A stretch of DNA of 63,497 nucleotides, taken from Thermoguttaceae bacterium (GTDB lineage Bacteria; Planctomycetota; Planctomycetia; Pirellulales; Thermoguttaceae). This document shows positions 46,015 to 53,568 of the stretch, piece after piece. The position numbers and the translations under genes were made by a program. The notes under the pieces were generated by a model. That model saw only the letters and a list, made by a program, of their open reading frames with translations, did no database searches and was not told where the DNA came from. Each line of letters begins with the position of its first letter. The stretch's first letter is position 1. The stretch spans positions 1 to 63,497 of the forward strand of contig JAFZAL010000020.1 in assembly GCA_017557195.1 (NCBI GenBank), in the 5' to 3' direction.

Positions 46015-47001
46015 CTACTCCTCCGGTCTATAGACCTTATACCCCATCGTGTTTTTAGACGGCGAGAATTTACCTGGGGCGATCTCTTTTTCCAGATTGT
46101 AGATGATGGCGAATTTGGCGTCAACGTCGTCGGCGTAGTGGACGAGCAGGGCTTCTGGAATCATGGGCGGTTTGGGCGCGCCCCATTCCGGCAAGCGCTG
46201 ATGAGCGATGATAACGTGTTCCAAGAGCGTGAAGCGCTGTCCGGAATAACCGAGTTTTTTACACGCGTCGCGGACGATGTCGCGCCCTTGGAGCATGTGT
46301 CCGATAAGGTTACCTTCGACGGTGTACTCGAACCCGACGCCGGCAAAGGCGATTTCTTCCAGCTTGCCGATGTCGTGCAGAGCGGCGCCGGCGGCGACAA
46401 GTCCGACGTCCAGCTTCGGAGTCAGTTCAGGATATATCTCCGTGTAACGTTTTGCCATCATGACGGCGTTGTATACGACGTTTCTGGTGTGTTCCAGCCA
46501 GCCGCCGACAAATGCGTGATGATTTTTCGACGCAGCCGACAGGGACAGCAGCTTCTCTTTGTTTTCCGTGAATATCGTTTCGCACAGCGTGTACAACGGG
46601 TCGCTTTCGCCGATTGCCTGTTTAAGCATGGCGAGAATGTCCGCAAACATCTCTTCCGGGTTAAACTGGCTTTGAGCGACAAACATTTTTTCGTCAAACC
46701 CGCTTTGACGGTCGCCGTCCTGAACAGGTCGCATTTTTATCAGTTCAACTTGCGCTCCGAATTTGGGGTTGATTTGATAAACGCCGCGAACTTTAATAAA
46801 CGAGTTGTCCTCAAGCGTTTCAATCAGCGGAGTAAAGGGCGAGTCGTTCCAGACGGGAAACGTAACTGTCCGATCCGCGTCTCGAATCGTAATGGAATAA
46901 TACGGCTTGCCTTGACTCGTGTTTCTAAGTTCTTTTTTAACGAAGACAGCGAAAAAGTCGGCTTCTTGTCCTTCCGTCAGCTCGCAAAAGGGAACGATCA
47001 T
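46015..47001 (-). CDS. YhaM-like 3'-5' exoribonuclease (OB-fold plus HD domain)
   Basis: This gene encodes 328 residues. An OB-fold nucleic-acid-binding domain covers ~10-95 (FFAVFVKKELRNTSQGKPYY, VRGVYQINPKFGAQVEL). The HD-phosphohydrolase domain follows, with His171 in GGWLEHTRNV, the HD pair 209-210 in AALHDIGKLEE and AHQRLPEWG as the later metal ligand. YhaM-type enzymes trim RNA, and possibly DNA, from the 3' end. The start is supported by AGGAG 8 nt upstream. The stop codon directly abuts a heptamer-repeat element, so the 3' end of the mRNA may be a repeat hairpin. Confidence 0.88.
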   Translation of the reverse strand: MIVPFCELTEGQEADFFAVFVKKELRNTSQGKPYYSITIRDADRTVTFPVWNDSPFTPLIETLEDNSFIKVRGVYQINPKFGAQVELIKMRPVQDGDRQSGFDEKMFVAQSQFNPEEMFADILAMLKQAIGESDPLYTLCETIFTENKEKLLSLSAASKNHHAFVGGWLEHTRNVVYNAVMMAKRYTEIYPELTPKLDVGLVAAGAALHDIGKLEEIAFAGVGFEYTVEGNLIGHMLQGRDIVRDACKKLGYSGQRFTLLEHVIIAHQRLPEWGAPKPPMIPEALLVHYADDVDAKFAIIYNLEKEIAPGKFSPSKNTMGYKVYRPEE

Positions 47002-47177
47002 GTATAGTCTCCTGTTTGATTAGTTTGTATATGTCGATAATTATAATCAATCTTGTTCCAATGTCAAGAATACGGGGTCAGGCAAAAAATATTTGCCCGG
47101 CGTTGTTGACAACAATCGATAATTCTGATAAATTAGGGTATAAGAATATAGCATATTTGGTAATAGCAAACTTTTAG

Positions 47178-47262
47178 TCGCGAGTTGCGAGTTGCGAGTT
47201 GCGAGAAGATTTTGTGAGACGCTTGCGAATCTCGCTACTCGCTACTCGTTTCTCGCAACTTG
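47178..47262. repeat. Heptamer repeat element, GTTGCGA type
   Basis: CGAGTTG/GAGTTGC units at 47179-47205 face CTCGCTACTCGCTACTCG and CTCGCAACTTG at 47231-47262. The loop carries ACGCTTGCG, sharing CGCTTGCG with the loops at 16630 and 45936. The rest of 47002-47319 is AT-rich with only the promoter below. Confidence 0.88.
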
Positions 47263-47264
47263 AC

Positions 47265-47292
47265 TTGGCAATTTGTTAGTAATAGGTATAAT
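47265..47292 (+). promoter_or_regulatory. Promoter of the DUF1570-like gene
   Basis: TTGGCA (47265-47270) and TATAAT (47287-47292) are 16 bp apart. The -35 box starts 2 nt after the end of the heptamer element. Confidence 0.65.
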
Positions 47293-47319
47293 TAATCGCC
47301 TGTTTTTCCATAGAACGTT

Positions 47320-48894
47320 ATGAGACGGATTACAATATTATTGTCGACGCTGTTTTTGATTGCCGGTCAGACGCTTTGTTTTGCTCAGCAGGAACCGTCG
47401 TTTAAGTTCCCGCAGCAGAAGGCGGCTTATTACTGTCAGCAGTTTAAAGCGAAGCTGGACGCGCTGGCGGACTGGTGCGCTGAAAATGGGCTGCCGGAGC
47501 AGGAAAAGATAACCCGGGAATGGTGTACTGATTTCCCGGAAGACAGAATCTGTCTGTACGAGATTACGACTGCGTACGGCTGGGACGCCTTGCTGCCGAT
47601 TAAAATCGAGCCGGGCGAGGAAGATTCGCTGAAAAGTAAAAACGTCCAGAAATGGCGGTCGCAGTTTATCAAACTGAGAACGGAGTATTCTGACCAGCTG
47701 TGTTCCCTGGCGAAGAAATGCGCGGCGTCAAAATACGCGACGTACGCTTTTGAACTCTATATGCTGGCTCTGCGGGAGAATCCGCAAAACGAGTTTATTC
47801 GCAAGCTGATTGGAAACGTCCCGTATGAGAATCGCTGGGCGACCCAGTACGAAATGAGAATGAGCAAGGCGGGGAAGGTTGACCATCCCGTCTTTGGCTG
47901 GATTCTTCAGACGCAGGTGGAGCGTTACGAAAATGGGGAACGATACTATCAGGGCAGATGGATGTCGGCGGCGGACGAAGCCCGGCTGCGACGCGACAGA
48001 AACGACCCGTGGATTATTGTAACGCCGCATTACAAAATCTATTCGTACCCGTCGTTAGAGCAGGGCGTCGAGCTGAGCCGGAAGCTGGAAAATCTGGCGG
48101 TAATCTGGAATCAGCTTTTCCTCCGCTTTTTCGCCACGGACGCGCAGCTCAAGCGCTTTTACGCCGGGCAGAACCCGGAGTTTATGAACGTTCAGCATCA
48201 GGTCTTTTTCTACCGGGACAAGGCGCAGTACGTCGAGAAGGTTTCTCGAATCATGAAGTCGTCGCTGGTTGCCGACACGCTGGGCGTTTATTATTCCGAC
48301 GCTCGCATGGCGCCGGGAACGCTGGGCGCGTCGTTCTTCTTTGCCGGTCAGGATTACGATGAACGCACCGTTTTGCATGAGACGACTCATCAGTTGTTTG
48401 CGGAGTCTCGCCCGCGGCAGAAAAGCCCCGGCGCGTATAAAAACGTGCTGTCGCCGGGGAAGAACTGCAACTTCTGGGCGATTGAGGGCATCGCGACGTT
48501 TATGGAATCGCTAACCGACAAGCCGGGACGTCACGAATTGGGCGACTTGAACGACGAACGCATCTTTGCCGCCCGGTTCCGGGTTCTCAAAAGCCGATTC
48601 TACATCCCCTTTGATCAGTTTACCGCGATGAGCATGACGGAATTCCAGTCGGACGCCCGCGTTGCGACGTTCTATTCTCAGTCGGCAGGACTGACCTGGT
48701 TTTTGCTCTTTTACGACCACGGCAAATATCGCGAGTGTTTCGTTGACTACCTGTCCGCCATCTATTCCGGCTTGGATTCGCCGGCGACGCTGGAGAAAAT
48801 CACCGGGACGCCGTACAATCAGCTGGATAAAGAATACGTCGAGTACATTCGCTCAATCGTTCAGCCGGAAGACGCCGACGCCGGGGTAGAATAA
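47320..48894 (+). CDS. Secreted DUF1570-like putative zinc metallopeptidase
   Basis: This gene encodes 524 residues. The signal peptide is MRRITILLSTLFLIAGQTLC. The N-terminal half is helical with TPR-like spacing (KCAASKYATYAFELYMLALR). The C-terminal half has HETTH at 353-357, an HExxH-type zinc site, then NCNFWAIEGIATFMESL, where the Glu could be the third ligand, and a helical tail. This arrangement is typical of DUF1570-type proteins, common in planctomycetes and of unproven substrate. It is probably periplasmic. It follows a promoter immediately next to a heptamer element and has a very short leader with no Shine-Dalgarno site. Confidence 0.7.
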   Translation: MRRITILLSTLFLIAGQTLCFAQQEPSFKFPQQKAAYYCQQFKAKLDALADWCAENGLPEQEKITREWCTDFPEDRICLYEITTAYGWDALLPIKIEPGEEDSLKSKNVQKWRSQFIKLRTEYSDQLCSLAKKCAASKYATYAFELYMLALRENPQNEFIRKLIGNVPYENRWATQYEMRMSKAGKVDHPVFGWILQTQVERYENGERYYQGRWMSAADEARLRRDRNDPWIIVTPHYKIYSYPSLEQGVELSRKLENLAVIWNQLFLRFFATDAQLKRFYAGQNPEFMNVQHQVFFYRDKAQYVEKVSRIMKSSLVADTLGVYYSDARMAPGTLGASFFFAGQDYDERTVLHETTHQLFAESRPRQKSPGAYKNVLSPGKNCNFWAIEGIATFMESLTDKPGRHELGDLNDERIFAARFRVLKSRFYIPFDQFTAMSMTEFQSDARVATFYSQSAGLTWFLLFYDHGKYRECFVDYLSAIYSGLDSPATLEKITGTPYNQLDKEYVEYIRSIVQPEDADAGVE

Positions 48895-48895
48895 G

Positions 48896-49015
48896 GCGAG
48901 CCGGGGTGCGTAAGCCCCCGGAAAAGTCTCACGCAAAGTTTTAAAGATAAAAAGCGAGCCGGGGTGCGTAAAGCCGCCCGGAAAAGTCTCACGCAAAGTT
49001 CGCAAAGTTCGCAAA
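48896..49015 (+). repeat. Two tandem copies of a 58-bp unit
   Basis: GCGAGCCGGGGTGCGTAA followed by a CCCGG hairpin arm and GAAAAGTCTCACGCAAAGTT occurs at 48896 and again at 48954. The second copy adds CGCAAAGTT tandem units. It directly follows the DUF1570-like gene. The hairpin CCGGGG/CCCCGG may act in termination. Confidence 0.85.
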
Positions 49016-49090
49016 GTTTTAAAAAAAATATTTTAAAACTCTTTCGTCTATTTCGCTTCATTCGTGTATTTCGTGTTAAAAAAACAGATT

Positions 49091-49855
49091 TTAGCAAATC
49101 GCCGTCGGCGTCAGCGTTCTCTCGTCTTTCAAATCGTACAGCTGAGAAACGAATTCGTCTGTAAGCAGCGTTGCAGGGAAGTCGTCTGCGACAACGACCC
49201 CGTCTTTGATGGCGACGGCGCGAGTGCAGAATTTCTTAACGGCTTCGAGGTCGTGGAACACGCCGACGACCGTTTTCGGTTCATCGTTACACGCCATCTG
49301 TTCCTGACAGATAAGCTGTAACATTCGCCAGGTTTGCCCTAAATCCAAAGACGACGTCGGTTCGTCCAACAGCAGAATCGGGGCGGACTGCGCCAGGCAG
49401 CTTGCCAGCCAAACCCGCTGACGCTGTCCGACGGAAAGGGCGTCCAGCGGCCGTTCAGACAGATCAAGTAAATCGGCGCGTTCCAAAACGGAATCGACAA
49501 CGTCTTGGTCTTCGCGGGACTCTCTGCCGAAAAGACCGTAATGCGGAAACCTCCCCATCAGAACCGCCTGACGAACCGTCAGATTGAACTCGACGTGAAT
49601 TTCCTGCGGCAGATACGCGATCTTTTGAGCGCGCTGTAACAGAGTGTACTTGTCTATCGGGCGGCCGTCGAGCAGCGCCTGTCCGGACGTCGGACGCAGC
49701 AGCCCGCCGACGACTTTAAGAAACGTCGATTTCCCGCCCCCGTTCGGCCCGATTAACGCGACGAATTCTCCCGGTTCCACCGTCAGCGATATGTTGTGTA
49801 ACACATCCTGGGAACCGTATCCGGCAGAAACGTCGATGGTTTGGATGGGGGGCAT
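49091..49855 (-). CDS. ABC transporter ATP-binding protein, FecE/BtuD-like
   Basis: This gene encodes 254 residues. Walker A GPNGGGKST is at 36-44, the Q-loop Gln at 84 in YLPQE, the signature LSVGQ at 140-144, Walker B LLLDE at 161-165 and an H-loop in GVFHD. The closest named relatives are the ATPases for iron-siderophore, haem, zinc or B12 uptake. No permease or binding protein is in the window, so it must work with components encoded elsewhere. The ATG lies 3-4 nt from the heptamer array that separates it from the oxidoreductase gene upstream, leaving no room for a normal ribosome-binding site. Confidence 0.9.
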   Translation of the reverse strand: MPPIQTIDVSAGYGSQDVLHNISLTVEPGEFVALIGPNGGGKSTFLKVVGGLLRPTSGQALLDGRPIDKYTLLQRAQKIAYLPQEIHVEFNLTVRQAVLMGRFPHYGLFGRESREDQDVVDSVLERADLLDLSERPLDALSVGQRQRVWLASCLAQSAPILLLDEPTSSLDLGQTWRMLQLICQEQMACNDEPKTVVGVFHDLEAVKKFCTRAVAIKDGVVVADDFPATLLTDEFVSQLYDLKDERTLTPTAIC

Positions 49856-49928
<73 letters not shown>

Positions 49929-50954
49929 TTATAATACAACTTTTCTTCTATTCACAATGGCATCGATTTCAGCGTAGCAGAGTTTAACGGCGTCGGACGC
50001 CAGCGAGCCGTCGAGCAGGTCGGACTTGCGTCCTTCCATAACGGCGCTGGTGGCTTCGGTCAGTTCGGCAATGAACGGGCCGACGTCGCCGCGATCTTCC
50101 AGTTCCGGCTTTTCTGTCGAGCCGTCTTCGTGAAGAACGGTCAGCGGCAGCGCGGCGTAGGAATCGAACAGAACCGTCGCCTTTTCGAAATGGGCTTCAA
50201 AAGCGCACATGAACGGACGTCCCTGCTGTTTGATGATGCCGCTGGTGGCGGTAACGCACAGATCCGGGTCGTCGTAAATGAACTGGCTTTGGAAGTACTC
50301 GGGAATGTCGCCGCGGCAGCGTCCGGTTCCCTGAACGGCTTGCGGCTGCCCAAACAGAGCGCGAATGAAATGAGCGTCGTGGACGTGCAAGTCCAGCAGC
50401 GGCCCGCCGACGATGCCCATGTCCCAGTAATTCTTCAGCCAGGTCGGGTCTGAAATAACGCGTTCAAAGTTCCCGCCCAGCAGCTTGCCCCAGCGGCCGT
50501 CCAGCTTGGCGTTGTAGATGTATCCGTAAGCCGGGAAGAAGGGGAGAACGTGCCCGATGTTGAGCTGTTTTCCCGCAGCCGCGGCGGCGTCGACCATGGC
50601 TTTCCCGTCTTCGGGGGTCAGAGCGATGGGCTTTTCGCAAAAGACGTCTTTCCCGCCCTGAAGACATTTGATTGTCGCCTGAGCGTGCTGATTGGGCGGC
50701 AGACAGATGTCGACCATGTCAACGTTCGGGTCGGCGATCATGTCGTCCAGTTCCGTATACGTCGCGTACGGAGACATGTCAATCATTTCGCCCTGCGGGC
50801 CGAAGTTGCCTTTGATTTTCGTCCAGTCGCCAGCCAGACGATCCTGACAGTACTTTTCGCAAAACGCCACAATCTGAACGTTTGGGATCTGCTGATAAGC
50901 CAGGTAATGAATCCAGCCCATAAATCCAATGCCGGTAATGCCAACTCGTAACAT
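49929..50954 (-). CDS. Gfo/Idh/MocA family oxidoreductase
   Basis: This gene encodes 341 residues from the ATG at 50954, chosen because AAGGAGA lies ~9 nt upstream and the Rossmann motif begins at once (MLRVGITGIGFMG, glycines at ~7, 10 and 13). The family Glu-Lys-Pro motif is in DVFCEKPIAL, and DLHVHDAHFIRALFG carries the catalytic-type His pair. These enzymes oxidise sugars or inositols with NAD(P). Substrate is unknown; a role in sugar use fits the setting. It is followed by the ABC ATPase gene, separated only by a repeat element, so they may be co-transcribed. Confidence 0.9.
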   Translation of the reverse strand: MLRVGITGIGFMGWIHYLAYQQIPNVQIVAFCEKYCQDRLAGDWTKIKGNFGPQGEMIDMSPYATYTELDDMIADPNVDMVDICLPPNQHAQATIKCLQGGKDVFCEKPIALTPEDGKAMVDAAAAAGKQLNIGHVLPFFPAYGYIYNAKLDGRWGKLLGGNFERVISDPTWLKNYWDMGIVGGPLLDLHVHDAHFIRALFGQPQAVQGTGRCRGDIPEYFQSQFIYDDPDLCVTATSGIIKQQGRPFMCAFEAHFEKATVLFDSYAALPLTVLHEDGSTEKPELEDRGDVGPFIAELTEATSAVMEGRKSDLLDGSLASDAVKLCYAEIDAIVNRRKVVL

Positions 50955-51037
50955 GACGGTTTGTCTCCTTGAAAAAAGTTTTGGGTTGATAAAAAGCATC
51001 CGTAAATTTGCTCGCGGCAAACTATTGACTTAAGTTT

Positions 51038-51065
51038 ATTATACCGCTTAATTTGTTTTCTACAA
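51038..51065 (-). promoter_or_regulatory. Promoter of the Gfo/Idh/MocA gene
   Basis: On the minus strand TTGTAG (51060-51065) and TATAAT (51038-51043) are 16 bp apart, ~80 nt before the ATG. Confidence 0.6.
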
Positions 51066-51136
51066 GAGCGAGGGGGGATATTTTTCAGAAAATGGGGAGT
51101 GTTCAAAATTGGGGAGCGTGAAATCATAAAAAAAGA

Positions 51137-51355
51137 GAACGCAGAGATCGCAGACTACTCGCAGAATACGCAGACGGACTGGGAATGTGGCGACGACGCT
51201 AACTACGTTAGCTACGCCACGATTCCCGTCCGATTTTTTAAAATATTTTTTAAAATTGCAAGCGGACATCGTGTCATAGCCCGAGAATCGGGCGTAGATG
51301 ACACATGTCCGATTGCTTCTGTGCTCTCTGCGAGGAGTCTGCGTACTCTGCGTTC
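51137..51355. mobile_element. 219-bp composite inverted-repeat (MITE-like) element
   Basis: The outer arms are imperfect inverted repeats: GAACGCAGAGATCGCAGACT at 51137 and its complement ending CTGCGTACTCTGCGTTC at 51355 (about 30 of 37 positions match by hand). Inside are two hairpins. One pairs 51175-51192 with 51215-51232 and holds CTAAC/GTTAG. The other, at 51264-51310, pairs GACATCGTGTCA with TGACACATGTC and holds GCCCGA/TCGGGC. The right half recurs at 42736-42846. No transposase is present, so it would be non-autonomous. It could also be a structured RNA or regulatory element. Confidence 0.72.
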
Positions 51356-51439
51356 AAAAATAAAAACTGCCAGTATTCGCAATCCAAGATTGTGCGCCTC
51401 AGAAAAAATATTTTGACTATATATTTTTTGTTTGGGATA

Positions 51440-51468
51440 TTGACTTTCTTTTTACTGCTTTTTATAAT
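51440..51468 (+). promoter_or_regulatory. Promoter of the ankyrin-like gene
   Basis: TTGACT (51440-51445) and TATAAT (51463-51468) have the optimal 17-bp spacer, ~105 nt before the ATG. Nothing else is seen between 51356 and 51580. Confidence 0.7.
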
Positions 51469-51580
51469 ATATATTAAGTGATTGGAGTTTGACGTCATCC
51501 AACGGCGCGTCGAATAGCAGGTTGGGTTTCCATACCCGCAGCTGACAAATTTTCGTTATTTTTTGAGAGCCAAAGCTATT

Positions 51581-53158
51581 ATGAAACATGTTTTAACCAT
51601 CAGCGTCATTCTTGTATTAACAACAAACATGCTACCTCATTATTGGGGGGATGAGGTACAAGTTTCGTTATTTGCCGATAGTTTTCCGTTAGACGACGAT
51701 GATGAGTTGGATAGCCATGAAAAGATATCCCCTTGTCCTTGCTGTAAAGACAAGGAAAATCTTTTTTTGTCCAAAACAGTGAAATTGGACTATTCGGATT
51801 TACAGCGGTATACGGAACCGGACGCGGCAAAATTGGATTTTTCCAATTTGCAGCGTTATTCCTGTCATGATTTATATCAAGTCATGTTTCCCGATCGGGG
51901 TGAAATGACGACGTCCGAGAAGCAGATAGTCTTAATTTATAAGGAATTTAACAGACGAGTTAAAGCTCGACCTTTGCCAAATCCCGTAAAGAAGAAAAAG
52001 TTAAATCAGAAATTGTTTTATTATTATCGTGATATCGATATGATGGCTTGTGCAATTGTTTCGGAAGATTTCCCGCGCGTTAAAGAGTTGTTTGAACACG
52101 GGTATGGACAATTGCGTTCATATTGGAAGGAAGACTTAAGCGATTTATTAGCTCTGGCATTATATGTTAGCAACGAAGAAATTCTTGACTATTTATTAAG
52201 TCAAAAACAATCTTTTGATTTTGATCTGATTGATTTTACTCATGCATATGGTTATTCACCGTTTTCAAACTTTTATAGTAGAACCCACTTTCCTGTTTTC
52301 GGGCAAATTCATTCAGCGCATCGTCATGTAATCAATTTAGCGGCGCAATACAGCAATTTGGCATGTTTCAAGAAAATTCTGAAATATATACTCTTAATGA
52401 ATCAAAAATATAAATCAGAATATTTAAAGAATATTTGGCAAGATCCGCTTGACCTGTCATGGATTGACCGTAATGAAAAATGTAATAAGAAGGATATTCT
52501 TTCTTGTGAATTTTTCATGTACCAATTTATACAGCCGTTGACGTTTGCTATTTACGGCAAAAATACAGACGTTATAGAATTTATTGTTAAGACGGAACTT
52601 CAGGATCCCGGATCCGGAATTCCCATTGCGATTGAAATGAAAGACATGGAGCTTTTGAATTATCTTGTCAAACACGCCAGGAATCTTAATTTAAAATGTT
52701 CAGTTATCAAATCGCTTCACGATACAAAATATCATCTTACAAACTGCTATAAGATGGAAAATGGTCTTCATCAATTTATTCGTCAGAATAACTTTAATGG
52801 CGTGAAATGGCTTGTGAAAAATGGCTTTGTTATTTACGATTATGATTTGAGAATATGGATTCAAAGGGAAAATTCGCTTGATTTAACGGCAACACAAAAT
52901 AAAGATAGCTATGTCTGGTATACAATAGAATATACCGATAATGTAGAAATGCTTGCGTATTTTTTGGATTGCCCAGACGTTGTCCAGTCGCGTTCTTCAA
53001 CTATTATACTGCCTGAATTAGATGATTACCCGGAGTTGATTTCTATGGCGGCGAATTATCATCGCGTCAATATTCTTAAGTATTTATGTAATCGCTACAA
53101 AGATAAAATGTCTTTGCAGCAATACGAATATTTTATGCGTAAAGCAAAAGAACAATAG
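51581..53158 (+). CDS. AT-rich exported ankyrin-like repeat protein
   Basis: This gene encodes 525 residues from the ATG at 51581; a TTG six codons earlier is less likely. MKHVLTISVILVLTTNM suggests export. Near the N-terminus is CPCC and a duplicated ~14-residue unit (KLDYSDLQRYTEPDAA then KLDFSNLQRYS). From ~150 it has degenerate ankyrin-type helix pairs such as DFPRVKELFEHGYGQ, SNEEILDYLLSQKQ, NTDVIEFIVKTEL and DMELLNYLVKHA. Base and codon use are clearly more AT-rich than in both neighbours. It lies between a MITE-like element and a hairpin-rich spacer, which suggests acquisition by transfer. The partner or target is unknown; protein binding or an effector role is possible. Confidence 0.65.
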   Translation: MKHVLTISVILVLTTNMLPHYWGDEVQVSLFADSFPLDDDDELDSHEKISPCPCCKDKENLFLSKTVKLDYSDLQRYTEPDAAKLDFSNLQRYSCHDLYQVMFPDRGEMTTSEKQIVLIYKEFNRRVKARPLPNPVKKKKLNQKLFYYYRDIDMMACAIVSEDFPRVKELFEHGYGQLRSYWKEDLSDLLALALYVSNEEILDYLLSQKQSFDFDLIDFTHAYGYSPFSNFYSRTHFPVFGQIHSAHRHVINLAAQYSNLACFKKILKYILLMNQKYKSEYLKNIWQDPLDLSWIDRNEKCNKKDILSCEFFMYQFIQPLTFAIYGKNTDVIEFIVKTELQDPGSGIPIAIEMKDMELLNYLVKHARNLNLKCSVIKSLHDTKYHLTNCYKMENGLHQFIRQNNFNGVKWLVKNGFVIYDYDLRIWIQRENSLDLTATQNKDSYVWYTIEYTDNVEMLAYFLDCPDVVQSRSSTIILPELDDYPELISMAANYHRVNILKYLCNRYKDKMSLQQYEYFMRKAKEQ

Positions 53159-53537
53159 ATTCAAGGGGCGCACGCAAAATGTTCTTGCGAAGATAGATAA
53201 GATGAAATGAATGCGGCTGATACAGCCGCGATCCAGTGGGGCGGAGGGGGACTTCTGCGAAAGAGTTTTTTCTTGTACAGACAATGCGGCAGGGACTGCC
53301 GCGAGCCGGTTGTTCGGGCTGGCAATTCTACGAAATAGATAATTCTTGTACCGGCAAAGTAGCCCGAAGCCGGGCTACATCCAGAGGAGGTTTTCCGCTT
53401 TGTCGGTTTGGTTTGCGCACTTCGAACGTTTTGTTCGCTTTGCTCACACCCACGGGTTTACACCAATGGCTCGCCAAAGCGTAACTACGCTCGTTTCACT
53501 CGCTCCGTTACCGTCTTTCATTGTAACGAAAACGGAT
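53159..53537. other. Gene-free spacer packed with hairpin repeats
   Basis: I see no gene. Perfect hairpins are GCGGCTG/CAGCCGC (53214-53230), GCGGCAG/CTGCCGC (53286-53302) and GTAGCCCG/CGGGCTAC with an AAGC loop (53359-53378). The first two are each followed by GCGATCC- or GCGAGCC-type flanks, and the second matches 77-94 at the left edge. The rest (53380-53530) has no recognisable content. Confidence 0.6.
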
Positions 53538-53538
53538 T

Positions 53539-53560
53539 AAAAAAGGGGGCGAACGCCCCC
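53539..53560 (-). terminator. Intrinsic terminator of the metX-metW gene
   Basis: On the minus strand GGGGGC-GTTC-GCCCCC is followed by TTTTTT, just past the stop at 53569. Confidence 0.92.
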
Positions 53561-53568
53561 GTATGATC

